From positions 1 to 12,675 of the forward strand of contig CAAGDO010000041.1 of NCBI GenBank assembly GCA_900768625.1: 12,675 bases of DNA, written 5' to 3'. How positions within the stretch are numbered: the first letter of the stretch is position 1; every line of letters begins with the position of its first letter. Below are positions 6,287 through 12,675 of this stretch, one piece after another. The notes beneath the pieces were generated by a model. That model saw only the letters and a list, made by a program, of their open reading frames with translations. It ran no database searches and was not told where the DNA came from. The DNA comes from Bacteroidaceae bacterium. Its GTDB lineage: Bacteria > Bacteroidota > Bacteroidia > Bacteroidales > Bacteroidaceae. Both the position numbers and the translations under genes were made by a program.

Positions 6287-9200
6287 ATGACACTTGATCG
6301 GTTTATCAACCGTCCGGTTCTATCGACCGTGATCTCTATTGTGATTGTCATATTGGGTGTTTTGGGCTTGACCTCCCTGCCTATCGTCCAATATCCTGAC
6401 ATCGCACCGCCTACTGTGCAGGTGAGCACAACCTACACAGGCGCAAACGCACAGACTGTGCTGAACTCCGTGATTGCTCCGCTTGAAGAGCAGATCAACG
6501 GTGTTGAAAACATGGACTATATGTCGTCGACCGCCACAAATACGGGTTCGGCCACGATTACCATTACCTTCAAGATGGGTACCAACCCCGACATGGCTGC
6601 CGTGAACGTTCAGAACCGCGTGGCTAAGGCCCAGGGTTTGCTTCCCTCGGAAGTGACGCAGGTGGGTGTCATCACGCAGAAGCGTCAGAACTCCATGTTG
6701 ATGATCTTCTCCGTTTCCGACGGTGAAGACCTCTACGACAACGCCTTCATCGAAAACTATGCGAAAATCAACATCATCCCGCAGATTCAACGTGTGAAAG
6801 GTGTGGGTGACGCCATGGTGATGGGTGCCGACTATTCAATGCGTATCTGGCTTAATCCGGAGAAGATGGCTGAATACCACCTCATGCCTTCAGACATCAG
6901 TGGTGTGCTGGCCGAACAGAATATTGAAGCAGCTCCCGGTAACATCGGTGAACGCGAAAACCAGACTTTCCAGTACACGCTTCGCTACAAAGGCCGCTTG
7001 AGCCAGGTTCCTGAATTCGAGGAGATGGTCATCAAAGCCAACCCTGACGGTACGATTATCCGCCTGAAGGACGTAGCTCGCGTAGAACTCGGACGTATGT
7101 CTTACGCATTCTCGGGCAAGGTAAACGGCCACAAGTCGGTGACATGTATGGTGTCACAGATGGCTGGTTCGAACGCTACGGAAATCGTGCAGGATTGCGA
7201 AAAGCTCCTCAACGAGGCCCAGAAGACGTTGCCGCAGGGTATGAAGATTACGGTAGCCCAGAACGTCAATGACTTCCTCTTCGCTTCAATCCATGAGGTA
7301 ATCAAGACGCTCATCGAAGCGTTCATCCTCGTGTTTATCGTGGTGTATATCTTCCTGCAGGACATGCGAAGCACCATCATTCCGTCCATCGCCATCCCTG
7401 TGGCCTTGATTGGTACATTCTTCGCACTCTACGTCATCGGTTTCTCCATCAACCTCTTGACCCTCTCGGCAATGGTGCTAGCCATTGCGATTGTGGTGGA
7501 CGACGCCATCGTGGTGGTGGAAGGCGTCCACGCCAAGCTCGACCAAGGCTACACCTCTGCCCGTAAGGCCTCAATCGATGCCATGCGCGAATTAGGCTCC
7601 GCCATCGTGTCTATTACCCTCGTGATGATGGCCGTATTCATTCCGGTGAGCTTCATGTCGGGCACAGCTGGTGTGTTCTATCGTCAGTTCGGTCTGACAA
7701 TGGCCATCGCCATTGGTTTCTCGGCATTGAACGCCTTGACCCTCTCACCTGCCCTCTGCGCCATCTTGCTGAAACCCCATAAGGCCCACGGCGAGGAAGA
7801 CGAATCGTTGAAGGAACGCATGGGCAAGGCCTACAAGGCTGCAAGCCAGACCATGTACCAGCGCTATGCTGAAAGCATCGGCCGTATCCTCCATCCCAGC
7901 ATCACGCTTATCTTGGTGGTGATTTCCATCATCGGCCTGATCTTCGGCGGCTTCAACTTCAGCAGTCACCCTGTAATCACGGTGTTGCTCTCGATTGTTG
8001 CCATCTTGGCTTTCATTGGTCTGACGACGAAGAAATTCCAGAACGCTTTCGAAACGAAATTCGAGAACATCCTCAAGTCCTATAAGAAGAAGGTGTTGAA
8101 GTTCATCCAGCGTCCGATGCTCTCGCTCGGAGTGGTAGGTGTCAGCATCGTTGCTCTCATCTGGTTGATGAACATCACGCCGACAACCATGGTGCCGAGT
8201 GAAGACACGGGTACCATCATGGGTGTCGTGACGATGGCTCCGGGTACTTCACAGGACCGCACAGAGGCATACCTCAACAAGGTGGACAGCCTTGTCCGCT
8301 CTTGCCCTTCAGTAGAAGTTAGCACCATTGTATCAGGTTACTCATTTATCGGTGGTCAAGGTCCTTCTTACGGTTCATTCATCATCAAGTTGAAGGACTG
8401 GGAAGAGCGTTCTCTGAAGGAAAGCTCAACGGTGATTTTCGCCAACCTTTTCCTCCGCTCACGCGATGTGTTCAAGGATGCACAGGTATTGTTCTTCCAG
8501 CCGCCAATGATCACGGGTTACGGTGTGACGAACGGCTTTACGTTCAACCTTCAGGACCGTACGGGTGGTGACTTGAACAAGTTCTATAACGTTGCCCAGC
8601 AGTTCCTTTCCGACCTGCAGAAACGTCCCGAAATCGAATCAGCTCAGACAACGTTCAACACGAACTTCCCTGAGTACATGATTGACATCGATGCAGCAAA
8701 GTGTAAGCGCGCAGGACTTTCTCCGCGTGACATTCTCACGACGCTCCAGGGTTACTATGGTGGTCTCTATGCCTCCAACTTCAACCGATTCGGTAAAATC
8801 TATCGTGTGATGATTCAGGGCGAACAGGCAGACCGCGCCAACCTCGAGACACTCTATAAGATCAAGGTACGCAACGGTTCGGAAATGGCTCCTATCACGG
8901 AGTTCATGACCATCAAGCCGGCCTACGGTCCTGACAACATCAACCGCTTCAACATGTACACCTCTATGGCCGTGAACGGTAACCCGGCCACGGGTTACAC
9001 CTCAGGTCAGGCCATCAAGGCCATCGAGGAAGTAGCCGCAGAGAGTCTGCCTCAGGGATATTCATTTGAATTCTCCGGTCAGACGCGTGAGGAGCAGCAG
9101 AACTCAGGCAGCACGACAGCCATCGTCTTTGTGCTCTGTTTCGTGTTCATCTATCTTCTCCTTTCTGCCCAGTACGAGAGCTATCTGCTTCCCTTCGCCG

Positions 9201-9709
9201 TACTTCTCTCCGTGCCCTTCGGTTTGGCAGGTTCATTCCTCTTCATCCAGGGAATGGGTGCCATCAACAATGTAGTGCCTATCTTGGGTGAGGCAGCCAA
9301 CAACATCTATGTGCAGATTGCCCTCATCATGTTGATGGGTCTTCTTGCCAAGAACGCCATCCTTATTGTAGAGTTCGCCCTCGACCGTCGTAAGATGGGT
9401 ATGAGCATCTCTTGGGCAGCAGTGCTCGGTGCAGGTGCCCGTCTGCGTCCGATTTTGATGACCTCTTTGGCCATGATCATCGGTCTGCTCCCGCTGATGT
9501 TCTCCTTCGGCGTTGGTGCGAATGCCAACCGTTCTCTCGGTACAACCGCAATCGGTGGTATGCTCATCGGTATGATTTGCCAGATTTTCATCGTGCCCTC
9601 GCTCTTCGTCATCTTCCAGTATCTCCAGGAGAAGGTGAAACCGATGACTTGGGACGACATTGAGGATAATTTCGAGGCTCATTCCGACATCGAACAGTAC
9701 AGCAAGTGA
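6287..9709 (+). CDS. RND multidrug efflux pump, HAE1 family (AcrB-like), with extra membrane segments
   Basis: This 1140-residue inner-membrane proton/drug antiporter is the engine of the tripartite pump. The start at 6287 gives MTLDRFINRPVLSTVISI, the usual family N-terminus with TM1. The porter domain lies at about 35-335, followed by TM2-TM6 (336-497). The proton-relay residues are present: D405-D406 in TM4 (AIVVDDAIVVVEGV), K1022 in TM10 (LLAKNAILIVEF) and arginine in RLRPILMT (1052-1059) of TM11. The second porter half is at about 645-935 and TM8-TM12 at about 942-1112. E. coli AcrB has 1049 residues. Most of the excess lies between TM6 and TM7, where residues 537-556 and 562-580 form two additional hydrophobic segments, followed by a charged stretch and TM7 (610-630). 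Adding two helices keeps the overall topology. The substrate range is unknown. Confidence 0.97.
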   Translation: MTLDRFINRPVLSTVISIVIVILGVLGLTSLPIVQYPDIAPPTVQVSTTYTGANAQTVLNSVIAPLEEQINGVENMDYMSSTATNTGSATITITFKMGTNPDMAAVNVQNRVAKAQGLLPSEVTQVGVITQKRQNSMLMIFSVSDGEDLYDNAFIENYAKINIIPQIQRVKGVGDAMVMGADYSMRIWLNPEKMAEYHLMPSDISGVLAEQNIEAAPGNIGERENQTFQYTLRYKGRLSQVPEFEEMVIKANPDGTIIRLKDVARVELGRMSYAFSGKVNGHKSVTCMVSQMAGSNATEIVQDCEKLLNEAQKTLPQGMKITVAQNVNDFLFASIHEVIKTLIEAFILVFIVVYIFLQDMRSTIIPSIAIPVALIGTFFALYVIGFSINLLTLSAMVLAIAIVVDDAIVVVEGVHAKLDQGYTSARKASIDAMRELGSAIVSITLVMMAVFIPVSFMSGTAGVFYRQFGLTMAIAIGFSALNALTLSPALCAILLKPHKAHGEEDESLKERMGKAYKAASQTMYQRYAESIGRILHPSITLILVVISIIGLIFGGFNFSSHPVITVLLSIVAILAFIGLTTKKFQNAFETKFENILKSYKKKVLKFIQRPMLSLGVVGVSIVALIWLMNITPTTMVPSEDTGTIMGVVTMAPGTSQDRTEAYLNKVDSLVRSCPSVEVSTIVSGYSFIGGQGPSYGSFIIKLKDWEERSLKESSTVIFANLFLRSRDVFKDAQVLFFQPPMITGYGVTNGFTFNLQDRTGGDLNKFYNVAQQFLSDLQKRPEIESAQTTFNTNFPEYMIDIDAAKCKRAGLSPRDILTTLQGYYGGLYASNFNRFGKIYRVMIQGEQADRANLETLYKIKVRNGSEMAPITEFMTIKPAYGPDNINRFNMYTSMAVNGNPATGYTSGQAIKAIEEVAAESLPQGYSFEFSGQTREEQQNSGSTTAIVFVLCFVFIYLLLSAQYESYLLPFAVLLSVPFGLAGSFLFIQGMGAINNVVPILGEAANNIYVQIALIMLMGLLAKNAILIVEFALDRRKMGMSISWAAVLGAGARLRPILMTSLAMIIGLLPLMFSFGVGANANRSLGTTAIGGMLIGMICQIFIVPSLFVIFQYLQEKVKPMTWDDIEDNFEAHSDIEQYSK

Positions 9710-9720
9710 TGAACTAGAAA

Positions 9721-9825
9721 GTGTGTGGGACATGCAGCATGTATAGCCATCTCCCTTGCGAAGCTTACAGCACTGCAGACCAGGTAGCAATACATCCTAG
9801 CTGCATGCCCCACCCTCTCACACAC
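9721..9825 (+). other. Long imperfect hairpin between pump and outer-membrane factor genes
   Basis: Three aligned arms pair in order: GTGTGTG (9721-9727) with CACACAC (9819-9825), CATGCAGC (9731-9738) with GCTGCATG (9800-9807), and ATGTAT (9739-9744) with ATACAT (9790-9795). The 3' side carries extra bulged bases. Together they span nearly the whole 130-base gap inside the operon. No T-run follows, so this is more likely an mRNA processing, stability or attenuation element, or a decayed small inverted-repeat element, than a terminator. Confidence 0.5.
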
Positions 9826-9839
9826 ATCCCGAAAAAGAA

Positions 9840-11246
9840 ATGAAACAAATACTCTATATTCTCGGTTGCTCGGCACTGCTGTCCAGCTGCGGTATCTACA
9901 AGAACTACGAACGCCCGCAGCAATTGGCTCAGGGCATCGACAGCCTCTACCGCGACACGACCAGCACATATGCAGTAGTAAAGGCCGACACCGCCAACTT
10001 CGGCAACACCCCATGGGAACAGGTGTTCACCGACCCCCAACTCCAGACGCTCATCCGCAAGGCGTTGGCCAACAACACCAACCTGCTCAACGCAGACCTC
10101 AGCATCCAGCAGATTCAGGCCGGGCTGAAGATGGAACGCCTGGCCTACTATCCTTCGATTGCCTTCTCTCCGCAAGGAACGATGTCAAGTTGGGATTTCA
10201 ACAAAGCCACCAAGACCTACGCCTTCCCCATTGCTGCCAGCTGGCAGTTCGGTTCGATGGGTACCATCCGCAACACGAAGAAGCAGTATGAGATGAACCT
10301 CGAGATGACGAAGGCTGCCAAGCAGGCCGCTCGCACGAGTATCATCGCCAATGTGGCCAACCTCTACTACACCCTGCAGATGCTTGATGAGCAGCTGAAG
10401 ACCACTGAGGCCACTGTGAAAATCTGGGCAGAGAACGTACGCGCCATGGAACTGATGAAAGAAGGCGGCATGACCACTCAGTCTGCCGTTTCGCAGGCAA
10501 AGGCCAACTACATCAACCTCCAGTCGACGGTACCAACGCTCAAAAACAGCATTTCTCAGACAGAGAATGCACTTTGCACGTTGCTTTGCGAAGCACCTCA
10601 CGCCATCAGCCGCGGCACGTTCAATGCCGACGCCTTCCCCTCTGAATATGCAGTAGGTATGCCCGTTCAGCTTTTGGCCAACCGTCCCGACGTGCATGCT
10701 GCAGAAATGAAGATGGCAGCCGCTTTCTACGGTGTGAACATTGCGAAGTCCGCTTTCTATCCTTCGCTCAACATCACGGCGCAAGGCAGTTGGACAAACA
10801 ATGCCGGCATGATTGTCAATCCCGGCAAGATCATGGCCACCCTGCTCGGCTCCATCGCGCAACCGCTCTTCGCCAACGGTCGACTGAAAGCCAACTTGAA
10901 AATCTCCCAACTGCAGTTTGAATCTACGCAGAATGACTTCAAGTCAGCACTCATCAATGCCGGACAGGAAGTAAGCAACGCTCTGTCGCAGTATCAGGCC
11001 GCCACGCAGAAAGAAGCTGCCTGCAAGCAGCAAGTGGCTGAGCTGACCACCGCACTGGAGAGCACCCAGCAGCTTTTCCAGCACAGCGTGGGCACAACCT
11101 ATCTCGAAACACTCACCGCTCAGCAAAGCCTCATCCAGGCTCAGCTTAGCCTCATCTCCGACAAGTTCGACAAGGTGCAGGCAGCCATCAGCCTCTATCA
11201 GGCACTTGGAGGCGGCCGTGAAGTGGAAAACAACGACAATAACTAA
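9840..11246 (+). CDS. Outer-membrane efflux factor lipoprotein (OprM/NodT family)
   Basis: This 468-residue protein should form the trimeric outer-membrane channel for the pump encoded just upstream. The signal peptide MKQILYILGCSALLSSC ends in a lipobox (L-S-S-C17), as in OprM-type proteins. Two repeated outer-membrane-efflux domains are visible. The first, at about 70-250, contains LANNTNLLNADLSIQQIQA and long Ala/Gln/Thr-rich helices. The second, at about 270-455, begins with the family signature LLANRPDVHAAEMKMAAAFYGV and AKSAFYPSLNITAQG. The end, SLYQALGGGREV, matches the family C-terminus. It lies 130 bases after the pump, separated by a long hairpin, which could lower its expression relative to the pump. 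Confidence 0.96.
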   Translation: MKQILYILGCSALLSSCGIYKNYERPQQLAQGIDSLYRDTTSTYAVVKADTANFGNTPWEQVFTDPQLQTLIRKALANNTNLLNADLSIQQIQAGLKMERLAYYPSIAFSPQGTMSSWDFNKATKTYAFPIAASWQFGSMGTIRNTKKQYEMNLEMTKAAKQAARTSIIANVANLYYTLQMLDEQLKTTEATVKIWAENVRAMELMKEGGMTTQSAVSQAKANYINLQSTVPTLKNSISQTENALCTLLCEAPHAISRGTFNADAFPSEYAVGMPVQLLANRPDVHAAEMKMAAAFYGVNIAKSAFYPSLNITAQGSWTNNAGMIVNPGKIMATLLGSIAQPLFANGRLKANLKISQLQFESTQNDFKSALINAGQEVSNALSQYQAATQKEAACKQQVAELTTALESTQQLFQHSVGTTYLETLTAQQSLIQAQLSLISDKFDKVQAAISLYQALGGGREVENNDNN

Positions 11247-11250
11247 CCCC

Positions 11251-11389
11251 TTCAGGTTCTTTTTTTGAGGTTATAGGGTCGGGAAAGCAAATGTTTCACA
11301 TTTTATTCCTAACTTTATGACCTCAAAACGCTTTCATACCTCATATATCCCCTTTTCGGGACTAGGAATAAGCACTTTACGAACCTGAA
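11251..11389 (+). promoter_or_regulatory. Leader with three interlocking 9-bp inverted repeats upstream of the lpxA-like gene
   Basis: Three perfect 9-bp inverted repeats occupy the 158-base gap. Repeat a is TTCAGGTTC (11251-11259) with GAACCTGAA (11381-11389). Repeat b is TTTTGAGGT (11263-11271) with ACCTCAAAA (11320-11328). Repeat c is TTATTCCTA (11303-11311) with TAGGAATAA (11363-11371). Repeat a encloses the others, while b and c overlap and cannot form as simple nested hairpins; they would be alternatives or a pseudoknot. TAACTTTA (11310-11317) resembles a -7 box but lacks its last G. A T-run at 11260-11266 may help end the efflux transcript. Confidence 0.45.
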
Positions 11390-11404
11390 CAAATTGATAC
11401 ATCC

Positions 11405-12196
11405 ATGATCAGTCCATTAGCCTATGTCGACCCCGCAGCCCAGTTGGGTCAGAACGTTGAAGTCGGTCCTTTTGCCTACATTGAGAAAGGCGTAGTCATC
11501 GGTGACAACTGCGTGATCAAACCTCATGTCAGCATTCTTGAGGGCACCACAATGGGAAACGACAACATCATCTACCAGAACGCCGTTATCGGTGCCACCC
11601 CCCAGGACTTCCACTATACAGAAGGTTCTCCGACGAAGGTGATCATCGGCAATAACAACCGCATCCGTGAGAATGTGGTGATTGCAGGTAGCACATACAC
11701 CGACCGCGCGACGCGCATCGGTGACAACAACTTCATTATGGACCGCGTACACATCTGCCATGATGTGCATGTCTTCAACCGTTGCGTGATTGGTATCGGT
11801 GCCTGCATCGCAGGCGAGAGTGAAATCCACGACTGCTCCATCCAGAGCAACGGTGTGGTGGTGCAGCAGCATGTACGTGTAGGCCGCTATTCACTTGTGC
11901 AGAGCGGTTGCCGCGTGCAGAAGGACGTACCGCCTTACGTGATCCTCGGTGGGAACCCTGCTGCATACAACGGTGTGAACTCCGTAGTGCTTAAGCATGT
12001 GAACACTTCCGATCGCATCCTGCGCCATATTGCCAACACCTACCGCATCATCTACACAGGCAACTTCAGCCTGGAGGATGCAGTGCTCAAGATTCCCGAA
12101 CAAATCCCCATGAGCGATGAAATCCGGAATATCCTCGACTTCATCAAGGGTGCCAAACACGGAATCGTTCGCAACATGAAGGAGAACGACTACTAA
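11405..12196 (+). CDS. lpxA: Divergent LpxA-like UDP-GlcNAc O-acyltransferase
   Basis: This 263-residue protein has the left-handed beta-helix hexapeptide domain of LpxA (residues 1-190) and the C-terminal helical domain (about 195-255). It aligns to E. coli LpxA nearly end to end, through GPFAYIEKGVVIG, NNNRIREN, HICHDVHVFNRC, DVPPYVILGGNP and NTYRIIYTG. LpxA transfers an R-3-hydroxyacyl chain from ACP to UDP-GlcNAc, the first step of lipid A synthesis. H116 and the catalytic H119 (E. coli H122 and H125) are kept. However, HRGT after RES is replaced by AGST (94-97), E. coli H144 by E138, H160 (VHQF) by Q154, and the LKRRG arginines by LKHVN. No other lipid A gene is near. It may be a second, specialised copy; its acyl and sugar specificity are uncertain. 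Confidence 0.85.
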   Translation: MISPLAYVDPAAQLGQNVEVGPFAYIEKGVVIGDNCVIKPHVSILEGTTMGNDNIIYQNAVIGATPQDFHYTEGSPTKVIIGNNNRIRENVVIAGSTYTDRATRIGDNNFIMDRVHICHDVHVFNRCVIGIGACIAGESEIHDCSIQSNGVVVQQHVRVGRYSLVQSGCRVQKDVPPYVILGGNPAAYNGVNSVVLKHVNTSDRILRHIANTYRIIYTGNFSLEDAVLKIPEQIPMSDEIRNILDFIKGAKHGIVRNMKENDY

Positions 12197-12242
12197 ATCC
12201 GCGTCTGGTTTATCCGTCCACATAGGTAAACTCTAGAACCAT

Positions 12243-12312
12243 AAAAAAACACGGTAATCACACGATAACCTTCCTCGCAAAGGAAGAAAACGTGTGATTG
12301 CCGTGTTTTTTT
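12243..12312. terminator. Strong bidirectional intrinsic terminator
   Basis: Bases 12243-12264 pair with 12291-12312 over 22 positions, with one G-T wobble. The arm begins with seven A and ends with seven T, so it can act on either strand. Inside it CTTCCT (12270-12275) and AGGAAG (12281-12286) form a second stem with loop CGCAA. It lies 46 bases after the lpxA-like stop codon. Confidence 0.9.
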
Positions 12313-12409
12313 CCATTATTCAGGTTACGCAAGCAAATGACCAAAAACATCGCAACTTTCCTAAAACGCCTGCACATACCCCGCACAAAATGTGCAAAAA
12401 CAAAGAATT

Positions 12410-12430
12410 TGCAGAAAAATCTGCATTTTT
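12410..12430 (+). terminator. Weak terminator-like hairpin
   Basis: TGCAGA (12410-12415) pairs with TCTGCA (12420-12425) around AAAA, followed by TTTTT (12426-12430). A similar mini-hairpin, GCACA-AAA-TGTGC, lies at 12383-12395. Both sit just upstream of the tRNA promoter and may insulate it. The stems are short. Confidence 0.35.
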
Positions 12431-12442
12431 CTTGCCGAAAAG

Positions 12443-12473
12443 TTTGGAGGTTCGAAAAAAAGCCGTACCTTTG
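12443..12473 (+). promoter_or_regulatory. Bacteroidota consensus promoter for the tRNA genes
   Basis: TTTG (12443-12446) and TACCTTTG (12466-12473) are separated by 19 bases. This matches the -33/-7 (TTTG, TAnnTTTG) pattern and its normal spacing. Transcription should begin near 12479, about 30 bases before tRNA-Ser. Confidence 0.8.
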
Positions 12474-12508
12474 CACCGCGTTTGAGAGATAACGCAACAA
12501 CAAAATAA

Positions 12509-12595
12509 GGAAGTTTGGGTGAGTGGCTGAAACCACCAGTTTGCTAAACTGACGTACGGGTTACCGTACCGGGGGTTCGAATCCCCCAGCTTCCG
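12509..12595 (+). tRNA. tRNA-Ser (anticodon GCU)
   Basis: The acceptor arms GGAAGTT (12509-12515) and AGCTTCC (12588-12594) pair with one G-U wobble; the discriminator is G12595. The anticodon loop TTGCTAA (12541-12547) gives GCU, reading AGC/AGU serine codons. The stem has a C-A mismatch at its outer pair. The long variable arm, GTACGG/CCGTAC (12554-12569), marks a class II tRNA, as expected for serine. The T-arm is GGGGG-TTCGAAT-CCCCC. CCA is not encoded: the bases after the discriminator are CAC. Confidence 0.95.
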
Positions 12596-12600
12596 CACTT

Positions 12601-12675
12601 GGCGCTTTCATCTAATGGTTAGGATACATGCCTCTCACGCATGGTATACGGGTTCGATTCCCGTAGGCGCTACCA
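12601..12675 (+). tRNA. tRNA-Glu (anticodon CUC)
   Basis: The acceptor arms GGCGCTT (12601-12607) and AGGCGCT pair with G-U at the first pair. The D-loop has the usual CTAATGGTTAGGA. The anticodon stem CATGC/GCATG encloses CTCTCAC, giving anticodon CUC for GAG glutamate codons. The T-arm is ACGGG-TTCGATT-CCCGT. CCA is encoded and ends exactly at the last base of the window. Only five bases separate it from tRNA-Ser, so the two are one transcript. More tRNAs may follow beyond the window. Confidence 0.95.

Larger units (their letters stand above)
12197..12508 (+). other. 312-base gap between the lpxA-like gene and the tRNA genes
   Basis: No gene is supported here. It holds a strong two-way terminator (12243-12312), two small A-loop hairpins (12383-12395 and 12410-12425, the second followed by TTTTT), a consensus promoter (12443-12473) and a short pre-tRNA leader with a 5-bp hairpin (12478-12495). 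Small open frames across this stretch have no recognisable content. Confidence 0.6.

Noticed and set aside
9233..9790. 185-codon minus-strand frame covering the pump's 3' end and the following gap
   Set aside because: Most of it is antisense to conserved pump sequence, and its His/Thr/Glu-rich content has no domain. The part in the gap is explained by the inverted repeat.
10185..10910. 241-codon open frame on the minus strand
   Set aside because: It is antisense to the outer-membrane factor and shows no family features; composition is that of a reversed Ala/Gln-rich gene.
11245..11266. AACC/GGTT mini-hairpin with T7 after the outer-membrane factor gene
   Set aside because: A 4-bp stem overlapping the stop codon is too weak to call a terminator by itself; the same bases take part in the 9-bp repeats of the following leader.
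1..12675. Defence system, phage, insertion sequence or CRISPR array
   Set aside because: No transposase, integrase, nuclease, toxin-antitoxin or reverse transcriptase motif was seen in any plausible frame, and no regularly spaced direct repeats exist. The window reads as core chromosome with an efflux operon.

Overview
This window looks like a chromosomal segment of a member of the Bacteroidales, probably Prevotella-like. The two clearest promoters have the Bacteroidota -7 element TAnnTTTG (4893-4900 and 12466-12473). Gene starts lack a consistent Shine-Dalgarno sequence. All protein matches are to families common in that phylum. Every gene I can support is on the + strand. I see no insertion sequence, phage gene, CRISPR array or toxin-antitoxin pair, and no gene is obviously broken.

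Layout. (1) 129-1310: a stand-alone AICAR transformylase, the C-terminal half of PurH without IMP cyclohydrolase, strikingly like the human ATIC domain. (2) 1493-2714: a very basic 72-residue protein, then a single-pass membrane protein with short helical repeats and a globular C-terminal domain; neither has a function I can name. (3) 2783-4642: three housekeeping-type genes, namely a MaoC/NodN-like hydratase, a YigZ/IMPACT protein and a GNAT acetyltransferase. A long nested hairpin lies between the first two and a terminator follows the third. (4) 5014-11246: a complete tripartite RND efflux operon (periplasmic adaptor lipoprotein, inner-membrane pump, outer-membrane factor lipoprotein). It has its own promoter and an 18-bp perfect palindrome upstream. 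(5) 11405-12196: a divergent LpxA-like acyltransferase behind a leader with three 9-bp inverted repeats, ended by a strong two-way terminator. (6) 12509-12675: tRNA-Ser(GCU) and tRNA-Glu(CUC) in one transcript from a consensus promoter.

Working together: only the efflux operon is clearly one machine. Adaptor, pump and outer-membrane channel would form a continuous conduit from the inner membrane and periplasm to the outside. The LpxA-like gene also concerns the envelope, but it has a separate leader and terminator and should not be assumed to belong to the operon.

I did not find a convincing new multi-gene system. The best leads are: the LpxA-like protein, which keeps the catalytic histidine but has lost other conserved active-site residues; the RND pump, with about 75 extra residues that add two hydrophobic segments between TM6 and TM7; and several intergenic regions rich in inverted repeats (3272-3345, 4754-4771, 9721-9825, 11251-11389), of which the last can form mutually exclusive or pseudoknotted pairings.
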